Positions 42,530-52,400 of a stretch of 64,000 bases of DNA are shown here, piece by piece. The position numbers and the translations under genes are program-made. A model generated the notes under the pieces. It ran no database searches. It was not told the origin of the DNA and saw nothing but the letters and a program-made list of their open reading frames with translations. The stretch is from Sorangium cellulosum (GTDB taxonomy: Bacteria > Myxococcota_A > Polyangia > Polyangiales > Polyangiaceae). Location: positions 6,896,501 through 6,960,500 of the forward strand of contig NZ_CP012673.1 in assembly GCF_002950945.1 (NCBI RefSeq), written 5' to 3'. How positions within the stretch are numbered: the first letter of the stretch is position 1; the number at the start of each line of letters is the position of its first letter.

Positions 42530-42856
42530 TTACTCATAGCCTGCAAGGAGCCTTATTCCGAAGCGAGCCCGTCGCCAACACCGCAGCGAGCAGAAGGTGA
42601 CGGCTTGCGAAGACCCATTCAGCTGCTCATCCACCGCAACCGAGTCGTACACCTCAACGGGAAGCGCACGGACAAACTTTTTCGCGATCTCCTGGCCGGC
42701 TTCGGAGAGATCCGGCTGATTGAATTTCGTCGCGAAGCTATAGGGATCCAGGAAGGGTGTGTCCCCCAAACTGACGTGGAATGATTGGACTTTCGCCGCA
42801 TGGCAGCCGCTTGCCGTGACAAAATTCCACGGGGCGTGAGAGTTTGTCTCAAGCAT
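42530..42856 (-). CDS. Hypothetical ORF, 108 aa, unrecognised, possibly a remnant
   Basis: This open frame starts MLETNSHAPWNFVTASG and is not recognised. Its codons have visibly fewer G/C third positions than every neighbour, and the surrounding 600 bases (42479-43085) are also less GC-rich. It has no clear ribosome site and no family motif. It could be a small horizontally acquired gene, the end of a decayed gene, or chance. Confidence 0.25.
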   Translation of the reverse strand: MLETNSHAPWNFVTASGCHAAKVQSFHVSLGDTPFLDPYSFATKFNQPDLSEAGQEIAKKFVRALPVEVYDSVAVDEQLNGSSQAVTFCSLRCWRRARFGIRLLAGYE

Positions 42857-43085
42857 GGGGCAACACGCGGAAGCTACCGCGCGGGCTCTTCACTGCTGGC
42901 TCAGCGCGAGCCATGACGCCGCACCCTGAAGGCGCGGCCAAGTGCGCCTGACAATAGCCGGCTGAATCCGGCTGCTTGAGGGTTGCGAAGAGTCTCCACT
43001 CTTGGATGCACGAGGAGGTGGGGCCACTTCGAGGTCGCCAAAGGGCCCTTGCGGCGGGGAGAGAGCTCGCAATTCGAGGTTCGAC
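42857..43085. other. Non-coding stretch downstream of the FkbH-like gene
   Basis: No supported gene. It holds a perfect ten-base palindrome AAGGGCCCTT and the hairpin at 42956-42973. It separates the methoxymalonyl cassette from the DRE-TIM gene. Confidence 0.4.
42956..42973 (-). terminator. Possible hairpin after the methoxymalonyl operon
   Basis: AGCCGG and CCGGCT form a six-base-pair stem with a six-base loop about 110 bases after the stop of the FkbH-like gene. There is no U-run, so if it ends transcription it is not a classical intrinsic terminator. Confidence 0.25.
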
Positions 43086-44153
43086 TCAGATCTCGGTGGT
43101 CACCTTCATGTACGGTGGAAACTCTTGCACGAAGGAGAAATCGTTCTCGAGGACGTGCTTTCCCCCCTCCCTCGCGACCTCCCTGAACCCGGCGAACTTG
43201 TAGGTCAGATACATGGAGCGGTTGCGGTCCGTCGGCACGAACTCCGCGCGGAGCCTGACCCCGGCGTCGCGCGCGCGCCGGATGACGTGGTTGAGCAGCA
43301 CCGTCCCGACGCCCCGCGAAATGACACGGCACGACATGAGCAGCAACTTGAGCGTCCACACCTCGGGTTCACGCGCGACCAGCGCGAGCCCGATCTTGCC
43401 GTAGGTGCCATACCGGTCCTCTAGCCCCGCGATCAAGAGATCGTGAGCCGGAGACTCGCGAAGCCTCGCGAGCTCGTCGTAGGAATACGTGTATCCAGTC
43501 GCGTTGAGCTGGTTCGTACGGACGGTCAGCTCCTCGGCCCGCTTCAGGTCCTCCTCGCGGGCGCGCGCGATGACGAAGCGCATGTCGAGCGAGGCCAAGA
43601 ACTCGTCCGGGCTCCCCTGGTGCGACTCCTCGACGACCTTCCGCTGGAGGTCCGCGAGATACATCTTGCGGCGCGCGCGCGAGTCCTCCGTGACGAAGCG
43701 CGGCTTCATCTCGGCGAGCTCCGGCAGCGCGGCGGCATCCACCGCGTCGTAGCAACGGACGCTCGGGTGCGCGAAGCGGACCTCATCGCGCTCGAAGGGC
43801 TGGTCGTCCACGAAGGCGATCGCGTCCAGGCCGAAGTTCAGCGCCTGGGCCGCCGCCTTCACCGACGCCGACTTGCTCCCCCAGTTGATCTGCGGGTACA
43901 GGAAGTACTCCTCGATGCCAAGCTCGCGGAGCTTGGCCATGGCCACTTCCGGCTCGTTCCGGCTGGCGATCGATTGCAAGATGCCGCGCTCGTCCAGCAT
44001 CCGAATCGTCCGCAAGACATCCTCACGCAACGTGACCTGCGGGTCTTCGAGCAGCACGCCGTCCCAGAGGGTGTTGTCCAGATCCCAGACCACGCACTTC
44101 ACGGTCGACTTCTCGCTGCGACCGATCACCGGCTCGCTCGCTGCAGCGGTCAT
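43086..44153 (-). CDS. FkbH-like glyceryl-ACP forming HAD enzyme
   Basis: A 355-residue FkbH-family protein. The N-terminal HAD part has the nucleophile motif WDLDNTLWDG (Asp24, Asp26) and later FVDDQPFERDEVR. The C-terminal half is GNAT-like (LLLMSCRVISRGVGTVLLNHV). In FK520, ansamitocin and soraphen-type pathways this enzyme takes 1,3-bisphosphoglycerate, dephosphorylates it and loads glyceryl onto an ACP, the first step to methoxymalonyl-ACP. The start at 44153 is chosen because GAGGAG stands four bases before it. An in-frame ATG at 44168 would instead overlap the preceding stop by four bases. It is the last gene of the five-gene cassette. Confidence 0.94.
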   Translation of the reverse strand: MTAAASEPVIGRSEKSTVKCVVWDLDNTLWDGVLLEDPQVTLREDVLRTIRMLDERGILQSIASRNEPEVAMAKLRELGIEEYFLYPQINWGSKSASVKAAAQALNFGLDAIAFVDDQPFERDEVRFAHPSVRCYDAVDAAALPELAEMKPRFVTEDSRARRKMYLADLQRKVVEESHQGSPDEFLASLDMRFVIARAREEDLKRAEELTVRTNQLNATGYTYSYDELARLRESPAHDLLIAGLEDRYGTYGKIGLALVAREPEVWTLKLLLMSCRVISRGVGTVLLNHVIRRARDAGVRLRAEFVPTDRNRSMYLTYKFAGFREVAREGGKHVLENDFSFVQEFPPYMKVTTEI

Positions 44154-44164
44154 AGCACTCCTCG

Positions 44165-45343
44165 TCATGGCTCCTTCGACGGCGCCGCCGGCCCACGGCG
44201 CCCCGCCCCGCCGTGCTCCAGATACGCATACTCCGCGATCGTGATCTGTTGAATCTGAGAGCTCCCCTCGATGATCTCCATGATCCTCGCGTCGCCGAGG
44301 AGGCGCTGGAGCGGGTAGTCAGCGCTGCACCCGTTGGCGCCGTGGAGCTGCACCGCGTCGCCGGCGGCGCGGACCGCGGCGGTCGACGCGAAGTACTTGG
44401 CCATCGCCGTCGCCGAGAGCGCGCCGGGATCTCGGCGGTCACGCAGGCGGCCGGCCTCCATGCACAGCATCTCCGAAGCGTGCAGGTCCGTGAACATGTC
44501 GCTGATCATCCGCCGGACGAGCTGGTGCTCCTTCAGCGGCGCGCCGAATTGCTCGCGGCGGCTCGTGTACGCGACGCAGGCCTCGACGCACGCCCGGAGG
44601 ATGCCCACGCAGCCCCACGCGACGGTGTACCGGCCCAGATCGAGCGCGACGGAGGCGACCTGCGTGATGCCCAAACCTCGCCGCCCCACCACGTGGTCGG
44701 CCTCCACGCGGCATCCATCGAGATGCACGCTCGCGGTCATCGACGCGCGGATGCCCAGCAGATCGCGGATCGGCTCGGTCCGGAGGCCCGGCCGACCGCG
44801 CTCGACGAGGACGGCCGTGGGCCCTTCCTCGGTGCGCCCGAAGACGAGGAAGAGGTCGGCGATCTCGCCGTACGTGATCCACCTCTTCTCGCCGTCGATC
44901 ACGAGATCGGTCCCCTGGGCGGCGATCCGCGTCGTGACGCTCTTGGCGTCGCTGCCGACGCCCGGCTCGGACAGCGCGAGCGCCCCGATCCGGCGACCCG
45001 ACGCGAGCTCCGGCAGCCACCGTTCTCGCTGCGCGCGGGTGCCCCACCGGAGGATCGCCAGCGCCACCATCGTGTGGACGGTGAGCAGGCTGCGCACCGA
45101 CGAGCAGCCGCGGGCGAGCTCCGCCGCGAGGAGCCCGAGCGTCACGGCGTCCTCGCCGGCACCCCCGAACTCCTTGGGGATGGAGATGCCGAGGTACCCG
45201 CGCTCGGCGAGGAGCGCGATGAGCTCCGGCGGCGTCCGCTGGGCCCGGTGGAACGCGTCGGCGAACGGCGCGACGTGCTCGTCGACGAAACCCTGAAACT
45301 CGACGCGTCGCGCTTCGTGCTCGGGGGCGAGGGACAGGGTCAT
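44165..45343 (-). CDS. Acyl-CoA dehydrogenase-like glyceryl/hydroxymalonyl-ACP dehydrogenase (FkbI type)
   Basis: A 392-residue flavoprotein with the acyl-CoA dehydrogenase fold: helical N-terminus, middle beta part (ALSEPGVGSDAKSVTTRIA, WITYGEIADLFLVFGR) and C-terminal helical part with LHGANGCSADYPLQRLLGDARIMEIIEG. The first motif is the usual flavin-contact signature. In methoxymalonyl-ACP pathways this class works with a 3-hydroxyacyl-CoA dehydrogenase homologue to oxidise ACP-bound glycerate to hydroxymalonate. A GGAG site stands six bases upstream of the ATG. It sits between the free ACP and FkbH-like genes, the classical neighbourhood. Confidence 0.93.
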   Translation of the reverse strand: MTLSLAPEHEARRVEFQGFVDEHVAPFADAFHRAQRTPPELIALLAERGYLGISIPKEFGGAGEDAVTLGLLAAELARGCSSVRSLLTVHTMVALAILRWGTRAQRERWLPELASGRRIGALALSEPGVGSDAKSVTTRIAAQGTDLVIDGEKRWITYGEIADLFLVFGRTEEGPTAVLVERGRPGLRTEPIRDLLGIRASMTASVHLDGCRVEADHVVGRRGLGITQVASVALDLGRYTVAWGCVGILRACVEACVAYTSRREQFGAPLKEHQLVRRMISDMFTDLHASEMLCMEAGRLRDRRDPGALSATAMAKYFASTAAVRAAGDAVQLHGANGCSADYPLQRLLGDARIMEIIEGSSQIQQITIAEYAYLEHGGAGRRGPAAPSKEP

Positions 45344-45376
45344 CGGAGCTCCACGATGGATTGCGCTATGCCGGCC

Positions 45377-45628
45377 TCACGCCGGCACCGAGACCTTGCG
45401 CTCGACGAACCCGAGCAGGCTCCGGATGGAGCGGAAGTTGTCGAGCTCCATGTCCTCGTTCTCGACGACGATGCCGAACTCGTGCTCCACGAAGTTAACC
45501 AGCTGGAGCGCGAACATCGAGTTGACGAACCCGAGCTTGAAGATGTCCTCGTCGTCCGCGAGCTCGTGACCCGGGAAGAACTTGGCGAGATACGTCTTGA
45601 TCTTCTGCTTCATTTGCGCTTCGCTCAT
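45377..45628 (-). CDS. Free-standing acyl carrier protein of the methoxymalonyl cassette (FkbJ type)
   Basis: An 83-residue discrete ACP with the pantetheine attachment Ser37 in GFVNSMFALQLVNFVEHEFG. The Asp before Ser found in most PKS carriers is Asn here, as in carriers of the FkbJ group. It would carry the glyceryl, then hydroxymalonyl and methoxymalonyl group built by the neighbouring enzymes. The start at ATG 45628 has CAGGA close upstream. The gene lies 17 bases after the dehydrogenase gene and 33 before the acyl-CoA dehydrogenase gene in one operon. Confidence 0.92.
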   Translation of the reverse strand: MSEAQMKQKIKTYLAKFFPGHELADDEDIFKLGFVNSMFALQLVNFVEHEFGIVVENEDMELDNFRSIRSLLGFVERKVSVPA

Positions 45629-45645
45629 CGTCCTGCCGCGCCTGG

Positions 45646-46527
45646 TCACTCGTAGGTGTAAAACCCGCGGCCTGACTTCCGGCCGTGGAGCCCCGCGTCC
45701 ACCATCTTCTTGAGCAGCGGGCACGGGCGGTACTTGTCGTCGTTGAAGCTCTCGTAGAGGACCTCGATGGAATAGAGGATCGTATCGAGCCCGATGAGGT
45801 CGGCCGTCTCGAGCGGCCCCATCTTGTGCTCGAAGCACCCCTTGAAGATGCGATCCACGTCGGCCGCGCTCGCGACCTGATCCTGGACCAGGAAGATCGC
45901 CTCGTTGATGGTCAGCATCAACACGCGGTTCGACACGAACCCCGGCGCGTCCTCGACGACGACGCACGTCTTGCCCATCTCGGCGAGGAAGCGCTTGGCG
46001 GCGCCCAGCGTCTCGGGGGACGTGTGGAAGCCGCGGATCACCTCGACCATCGGCTTGAGCGGGACCGGGTTCATGAAGTGCATGCCGACCACCTGCGAAG
46101 GACGCTTCGTGACCGAGCCTATCCGTGTGATCGAGATGGCAGAGGTGTCCGCCGCGAAGATGATCTCCGGCCGGCAGACGCCCTCAAGGCGGGCGTAGAC
46201 CTCGCGCTTGATATCCCATTTCTCGGTCACGTTCTCGACCACGAAATCGGCGCCGGCGAGGCGCCCATAATCGGTCGTGAACGCCACGCGCTCGAGCACC
46301 GCCTTCGGATCCCCGGCGCGCTTCTTGTCCTCGGCGCTGCCGAAGAGCGTGACGGCGCGCAGGCCGTTCCGGATCCCCATTCGCGCCCGCGCGAGGGCCG
46401 CCTCCGAGACGTCGACCAAGACCACGTCGTGGCCGCTTTGCGCGAGGCTCTGGGCGACGCCGACGCCCATGACGCCCGCGCCGACGACTCCGACCACCGG
46501 GTACTGCAATTCAGCAGAGCGATCCAT
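45646..46527 (-). CDS. 3-hydroxyacyl-CoA dehydrogenase-like enzyme of methoxymalonyl-ACP synthesis (FkbK type)
   Basis: A 293-residue NAD-dependent dehydrogenase. The Rossmann motif GAGVMG is at residues 16-21. The substrate part has HFMNPVPLKPMVEVIRG and EDAPGFVSNRVLM, and the tail is the typical GRKSGRGFYTYE. By analogy with FkbK it oxidises the C3 hydroxyl of glyceryl-ACP. The ATG shares one base with the stop of the preceding fusion gene (TGATG), so the two are translationally coupled. Longer in-frame starts upstream would lie inside that gene and are not supported. Confidence 0.94.
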   Translation of the reverse strand: MDRSAELQYPVVGVVGAGVMGVGVAQSLAQSGHDVVLVDVSEAALARARMGIRNGLRAVTLFGSAEDKKRAGDPKAVLERVAFTTDYGRLAGADFVVENVTEKWDIKREVYARLEGVCRPEIIFAADTSAISITRIGSVTKRPSQVVGMHFMNPVPLKPMVEVIRGFHTSPETLGAAKRFLAEMGKTCVVVEDAPGFVSNRVLMLTINEAIFLVQDQVASAADVDRIFKGCFEHKMGPLETADLIGLDTILYSIEVLYESFNDDKYRPCPLLKKMVDAGLHGRKSGRGFYTYE

Positions 46528-49130
46528 CAAACTCCCTCTCGAAGGGCGTAGATGTTGCGGATGTTCGTCCCGACGTAGAGCTCGTCCTGCTCGGCGATGA
46601 CCTTGAAGCCGTGGCGCTCGAACAAGGACGAGAGCTTCGCGACGCGACCGTCGGCGTCGTGCGCCTCGAGCACGATCTGCGAGAACTTGGGCCAGTCGGC
46701 GTCGTCGATCCCCTCGATGACCTCGAGCTCGCACTTCTGAACGTCGATCTTCATGAGATCGACCCGCTCGATGCGCTGCTCGCGGAGGACGTCGCTCAGG
46801 CGCCGGAGCTTGGCCGTGAAGGTGACGGCCTCGAACCGGACGTCGAGCAGCTCCTCCGTGTACCCGTCCATCTGAGCGACCTCTGCGGCGCCGCCCCGGC
46901 GCTGGTTGTCCATGATCGCCTTGAGGTTGTGCCGCTCCTCCGTCTCATTGGGGTAGAACGAGGACATGCCGGCGCTCCGCGGATAGAAGGTGAACGGCGC
47001 GTCGCGCTCGCGATCCGACAGGCCGAGATTGAACAGGGTCGCCCGGACGCCGTGCAGCGCGACGTTGCGGCTCAGGATCTCGAAGAGCGGAGGCGCCGGC
47101 TCGAAGGAGAAGACGCGGACGTCCTTCGCCTCGGTGTGGGCGAACAGCGTGAAGAGGCCGATGTTCCCGCCCACGTCGAGGACGCACGCCCCGTCGCGAA
47201 TGCGAATGCCGTGCTTCACGTACGAGCGGTGCGCGAAGATGTCATCGTAGAAGTGCCGCGTCTCGGCCTCGTTCTGATGAGCGACGGAGAGGCCGTTCGG
47301 CAGGCGGAAGAGCGGCGCCCGGGGCGCGTCCGGCGCCGCCGCCGCGGGGCGCGCCGCGGCGGTAGGAGCGCTGGTCGTGACCGGCGCGGCGCGGCCTTGC
47401 GTGGCCGCGCCGGGGCGAGCGCCGGCGCCTCGCAAGCCGTCGATCGCCGCCGCCATGTCCGCCAGCGTCGATGTTTGGTAGACGCGCCGGAGCGGCAGCT
47501 TCACGCGCAGCGACTTGGACACCCGATCGATGAGGCGCGTCGCGAGGAGCGAGTTGCCCCCGAGCCGGAAGAAGTCGGCGTCGCGCGTCGGCGGCTCGCA
47601 GCGCAGGAGGGTCTGCCAGAGGGCGGCGAGCTCGCGCTCCGTGGCCGTCGATGGCGCCTCGGACTGCGCCGAGGGAGAGGGCTCCTCGGCCGCCGGAGCG
47701 GGGGCGGCGCGGCCTGGCTCGGCCGCCGCCTGAGCGATCGGCTCCACGGAGGTCGTCGTTCGGTCCCCCTCGATGGCGGCTCCGCCGAGCCACAGGCGGC
47801 TCACGGCCTTCAGCAGGACGGACACGTCCGACTCCGCATCGTAGGCGTGCCGCATCGAGGCGACGATCGTCCGCGGCGGCGACGCCGCTCGGCCGCTCGA
47901 CGCCGGGCCGGCCCCCTTCGCGGCGAGCGTCGCGAGGCTGCTCAACGTCTGCCCGGGCCCGACCTCCAGGAAGACCCCGCAGTCGAGCGCGCGGAGCCCG
48001 TCCGCGAACCGCACGGGCCGGCACAGGTGTGTCGCCCAGTACGCCGGATCCGTCGCCTCGGCGGCGGTGATCCGCGCGCCGGTGACGTTCGAGATGTAGG
48101 GTGTCCGGGGGGGCCTCCGGGTGAAGCCCGCCACGATGCGCGTCACGCGCTCCGCGATCGGCTCCATCATCCTGGAGTGGAACGCGTGCGACGACTGGAC
48201 GCGCCGGAGGGTGACGCCCCGCTCCCGGAGCCGCGCCTCGAGGCGCTGCACCTCCTCGACCGGGCCGCTCACGACGCAGAAATCCGGGCCGTTGACCGCG
48301 GACAGCGAGAGGTGCGCGCCGAGCAGCGGCGTGAGCTCCTCCTCCGAGAGCATGACGGCGAGCATCGCTCCCGCAGGGAGCGACTCGATGAGCTCGGCGC
48401 GACGGGCGACGAGCGCGAGCGAGTCCTCGAGCGAGAGCACACCGGCGAGGCACGCGGCGACGTACTCCCCCAGGCTGTAGCCGAGCATGACGTCGGGGAG
48501 CACGCCCCACGCGCGCCACTGCTCCGCGAGCGCGTACTCGATGACGAAGAGGGCCGGCTGCGCGTGCCGTGTCTCGTTGAGCCGGCGCTCCTCTTCGCTC
48601 GGCGCCTCGCCCCCGCGCCCGAGCATGCGTCGCAGATCGAGCCCCTGGCCCGGCGCCGCGCCCGCCGCCGCGGAGCTCGCGCGCGCCTTCGCGTACATCA
48701 CCGTACGGATGTCGACGCCGAGCTCGGGGGCGAGGAGCGCGGCGCAGCGATCGACCTGCTCGCGGAAGACCGGGAATGCGCCGTACAGATCACGCCCCAT
48801 CGAGAGGTAGTGATCCCCGAGGCCGGGCAGGAGGAACGCGACGGAGGGGGCCGCCGTCGCCGCTGCCGAGGCTTCACGCGCCACGACCGCCCTCGTGGCG
48901 CCGTTCAGCAGCAGCGCCCCGCGATGCGGCGCGGGCCTCGCCCCTGACGTGTAGAGGCGAATGAGCGCGTCAGACTCGCACAGGGACGCGAGGCGACCCG
49001 CGAGGCCATCCAGGCTCGCCGCGAGCTCGTCCGAGGTCGCCGCGGCGACCAGCGCGAGCCGGAGATCGTTGCTTGTTTCCGGCCTGCTTGGCCGTGCTGA
49101 TCCGTTCGTCTCGAGGGAAGCAGTGGTCAT
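46527..49130 (-). CDS. AT-carrier-methyltransferase fusion (SorC-like) for methoxymalonyl supply
   Basis: An 867-residue protein with three parts. First, an acyltransferase (about 95-430) has its nucleophile in GYSLGE (Ser219, Tyr instead of the usual His) and a HAFHS motif near 315. Second, a carrier domain has GGNSLLATRL (Ser527), closer to peptidyl carriers. Third, an FkbM-family SAM-dependent methyltransferase (about 620-860) has VLDVGGNIGLFTLFA near 647. The soraphen locus has a comparable AT-ACP-methyltransferase protein. The methyltransferase would O-methylate hydroxymalonyl. The AT may move the unit between carriers or load it on the PKS. It is the first gene of the minus-strand cassette and divergent from gene D. 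Confidence 0.92.
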   Translation of the reverse strand: MTTASLETNGSARPSRPETSNDLRLALVAAATSDELAASLDGLAGRLASLCESDALIRLYTSGARPAPHRGALLLNGATRAVVAREASAAATAAPSVAFLLPGLGDHYLSMGRDLYGAFPVFREQVDRCAALLAPELGVDIRTVMYAKARASSAAAGAAPGQGLDLRRMLGRGGEAPSEEERRLNETRHAQPALFVIEYALAEQWRAWGVLPDVMLGYSLGEYVAACLAGVLSLEDSLALVARRAELIESLPAGAMLAVMLSEEELTPLLGAHLSLSAVNGPDFCVVSGPVEEVQRLEARLRERGVTLRRVQSSHAFHSRMMEPIAERVTRIVAGFTRRPPRTPYISNVTGARITAAEATDPAYWATHLCRPVRFADGLRALDCGVFLEVGPGQTLSSLATLAAKGAGPASSGRAASPPRTIVASMRHAYDAESDVSVLLKAVSRLWLGGAAIEGDRTTTSVEPIAQAAAEPGRAAPAPAAEEPSPSAQSEAPSTATERELAALWQTLLRCEPPTRDADFFRLGGNSLLATRLIDRVSKSLRVKLPLRRVYQTSTLADMAAAIDGLRGAGARPGAATQGRAAPVTTSAPTAAARPAAAAPDAPRAPLFRLPNGLSVAHQNEAETRHFYDDIFAHRSYVKHGIRIRDGACVLDVGGNIGLFTLFAHTEAKDVRVFSFEPAPPLFEILSRNVALHGVRATLFNLGLSDRERDAPFTFYPRSAGMSSFYPNETEERHNLKAIMDNQRRGGAAEVAQMDGYTEELLDVRFEAVTFTAKLRRLSDVLREQRIERVDLMKIDVQKCELEVIEGIDDADWPKFSQIVLEAHDADGRVAKLSSLFERHGFKVIAEQDELYVGTNIRNIYALREGV

Positions 49131-49434
49131 GCGGGAGCTCTGGAATTTTACAATCGATGTCTGCGCCGCGGCCCGATCGCCGGCCGTTCTGATGCATCAG
49201 GAAACTTCGCAGTCAAGGAGGGGGAACCATGAGCGGCATTCCGCAACACGCAAGGGCATGCAAGTCGATTTTCACGGCATACCGGTTGCGTGACCCGCTC
49301 GGCCCGGACCGGAGAGCCGCGCCGCGACGCACCGTCGCCTAGTCACGTTTCTTAACGAGAACTGTCGCGGCCTCTTTTCACACTTCTTAACACAACTTGC
49401 GAGGGTGGGACTCTATGGTTCCCGGCGCTCGCCA
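49131..49434. promoter_or_regulatory. Divergent promoter region between the methoxymalonyl cassette and gene D
   Basis: About 300 bases without a supported gene apart from a seven-codon frame at its right end. TTCTTAAC occurs twice (49349-49356 and 49384-49391). The first copy is part of TTAACGA, also found in the other divergent region (34783-34789). A perfect twelve-base palindrome CTGATGCATCAG is at 49189-49200, about 60 bases upstream of the cassette. The element ATTTTA (49145-49150; TAAAAT on the minus strand) looks like a -10 box but is very near the start codon. Confidence 0.4.
49189..49200. promoter_or_regulatory. 12-bp perfect palindrome, possible operator
   Basis: CTGATGCATCAG reads the same on both strands and lies between two divergent operons. 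Length and place fit a dimeric regulator site, but there is only one copy. Confidence 0.25.
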
Positions 49435-52400
49435 ATGAGAGAAGTTGTTTTGTACTCGACCGCCTCGCGGCCGACGGTCGACGGTATCAAGCATTGGCTC
49501 CGCGCGCGCATCGCCGCCTCGACCCGGCTCGAGCCGCACGAGATCCTCGTCGACGCTCCGTTCGCGAGCTACGGCGTCAACTCGGTGCTGGCGCTGAAGA
49601 TAGCGAACGAGCTCGGCGACCTAGTTGGGCGCCGCGTGAGCGCCACCGCCTTTTGGGAGCACCCGACCGTCGAGGCGCTCGCAAAACACGCAGCCACACC
49701 CGCGTCGCGGCGCCGGGCGGACTCGGCAGCATCCGCGGCCGGGACCGGAGGAGACACGAGCGACGATCCGCTCGCGATCGTCGGGATGGCGTGCCGGTTC
49801 CCGAAGGCGCCGGACCTCGACGCATTCTGGCGGCTCCTGGCCGACGGCGTCGACGCCACCCGTGAGGTCCCGGCCGAGCGCTGGGACTCGACCGCGTACT
49901 ACGACGAAGATCCCGAGGCGCCGGGGAAGGCGATCAGCCGGCGAGCCGCGCTCCTCGATCAGGTGGACCAGTTCGATCCGATGGCCTTCGGCATCTCGCC
50001 GCGCGAGGCGGAGGCGCTCGATCCGATGCAGCGCCTCGCGCTGGAGCTGTCGTGGGAGGCCCTCGAGCACGCCGGCATCCCGCCGGTGTCGCTGCACGGG
50101 AGCGCGACCGGCGTCTTCTTCGGCTCGATGTGGCGCGACTGGGCGGAGCTCACGCTCGACGATCTCGAGGGGATGAGCGCGCACCGCGCGACCGGCCAGG
50201 CGCCGAACATGATCGCGAACCGCGTCTCCTACGTGCTCGGGCTGCGCGGGCCGAGCGTCGTGCTCGACACCGCCTGCTCCTCCTCGCTCGTGGCGCTGCA
50301 CTTCGCGGCGCACAGCCTGCGCAGCGGCGAGGCGAGCGTCGCGATCGTCGGTGGTGTGAACTTGCTCCTCGCGCCGGACAAGATGGTCTTCGTCTCGAAG
50401 ACCGGCGCCCTCTCGCCGGACGGTCGCTGCAAGGCGTTCGGCGCGCGCGCCGACGGGGTGGGCCGCGGCGAGGGCGGCGGCGTCGTCATCCTCAAGCGGC
50501 TCTCGCACGCCGAGCGGGACGGCGACCGCATCCACGCGCTCGTGCGCGCCACGGCGGTCAACAACGACGGCGCGAGCTACGGCCTGACCGCGCCGAGCCC
50601 GGAGGCCCAGGAGGCCATGCTCCGGGAGGCCTACGCGCGCGCGGGCGTCGCGCCGGAGCGCGTCCACTACGTCGAGGCGCACGGGACGGGCACCATCCTC
50701 GGCGATCCGATCGAGGCGAAGGCCCTGGGCGCCGTCCTCGGCGGCGAGCGCTCCGCCGAGGGTCGCCTGCTCGTCGGCTCGGTCAAGACGAACATCGCGC
50801 ACACGGAGGCCGCGGCCGGGATCGCAGGGGTCATCAAGACCGTCCTCGCGATGAAGCACCGGCAGGTTCCCCCGTCGCTCAACGCCGAGCCGCCGAACCC
50901 GCACATCCCGTTCGACGCGCTCGCCCTCCGCGTCCCCTCCTCGCTCGAGCCCTGGCCCGCCGCCGACCACGAGCCGGCGCTCGCCGGCGTGAGCGCCTTC
51001 GGCTGGGGGGGAACGAACGCGCACGCCGTCCTCGAGGGGCCGCCGCCCGCGCCTCGGCTCCTGCGCGTCTCGGCGCCGACGGAGGACCTCCTCCGTGAAC
51101 GCGCGCGCGCGCTGCACGGCGAGCTCTCGGCGAGCCCGGGGTCGGGCCCGATCTCCGAGGCCGTGAGCGCCGCCGCGGACGGGCCGCATCGCCTGGCCGC
51201 GGTCGTCCGCTCGCCCGCCGAGGCGGGCCGGGCGCTCGATCGGTTCCTCGCCGGCGCGCCCCACGCGGGGCTCGCGTCCGGGTGCGCTGCCGCGCGCCCG
51301 AGGGTGGTGTTCGTCTTCTCGCCGCTCGGCTCGCAGTGGGTCGGCATGGGCCGGAGGCTCCTCGAGAGCGAGCCGGTGTTCCGCGCGTCCCTGATGCGGA
51401 GCGATCGCGCGCTCGCCCCGCTGCTCGGCCGGTCGATCGTCGCGGACCTCGTGCGGCCCGCGCCCCCGGACCGCTTCGACGACGTCGTGTTCGCGCAGCC
51501 GCTGCTCTTCGCGGTGCAGACGGCGCTGGCCGAGGCGCTGCGCGCCCACGGGACCGAGCCGGACGCGGTCGTCGGGCACAGCGCCGGGGAGGTGGCGGCG
51601 GCGCACGTCGCCGGCGCGCTCACGCTCGAAGACGCCGCGCGCGTGATTCACCACTACAGCCGCGTGCAGTCGCCGACCTCCGGCCGCGGCGCGATGGCGC
51701 TCGTCGACCTGCCGCCCAGCGCCGTGGAGCCGGCGCTCGCGCCGTACGCGGGCCGCGTCGAGATCGCGGGGACGAACAGCCGGAGCTCCACGGTGATCTC
51801 CGGGGAAGCGGCCGGGGTGCACGCCCTCGTGGACGCCTGGAAGCAAGGCGGCGTCGGCGTGAACCTCATCCGCGTCGACGTGGCCGGCCACAGCCCGCTC
51901 ATGTCCCCGCCGCTGCTCGACGACCTGGAGCGGTCGCTCCACGACATTCAGCCTCGGCGCGCGCGGATCCCGCTCTTCTCGGCGGTGGACGCCGCCCGGA
52001 TCGAGGGGGGCGAGGTCGACGGCGCGTACTGGGCGAGGAACCTTCGCCACCCCGTCCGGTTCGGGCCGGTCGTGGAGCAGCTCCTCGACGGTCACGACGT
52101 GTTCGTCGAGATCGGCCCGCACCCCGTCCTCGCGGCCGCGCTCGCGGCGAACATCCAGGAGCGCGGGGCCTCCGCGCAGTGCGTCGCGTCGCTTCGCCGG
52201 AGCGATGACGAGCGCCTTTCGCTCCTCGAGGCGCGGGCAAAGCTCTTCGTGCTCGGCGTGGAAGGCGCGCCTGCGGCGGGGGCCCCGCGGCGGGCGGCGC
52301 CGGGCGATGCTGCCGCGCCGGCGCTCCCGGTCCTGCTCTCGGCCAAGAGCGAGGCCGCGCTGCGGGCGCAAGCGGCGCGGCTGCGCGAGCACCTCGTCGC

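Noticed and set aside
44154..44168. ATG 44168 as start of the FkbH-like gene
   Set aside because: It is possible by overlap with the previous stop, but the good ribosome site (GAGGAG) lies just upstream of ATG 44153.
46528..46734. Upstream extension of the 3-hydroxyacyl-CoA dehydrogenase
   Set aside because: It would lie inside the preceding fusion gene and encodes only a low-complexity Arg-rich string. The ATG at 46527 is coupled to the preceding stop and begins just before the Rossmann fold.
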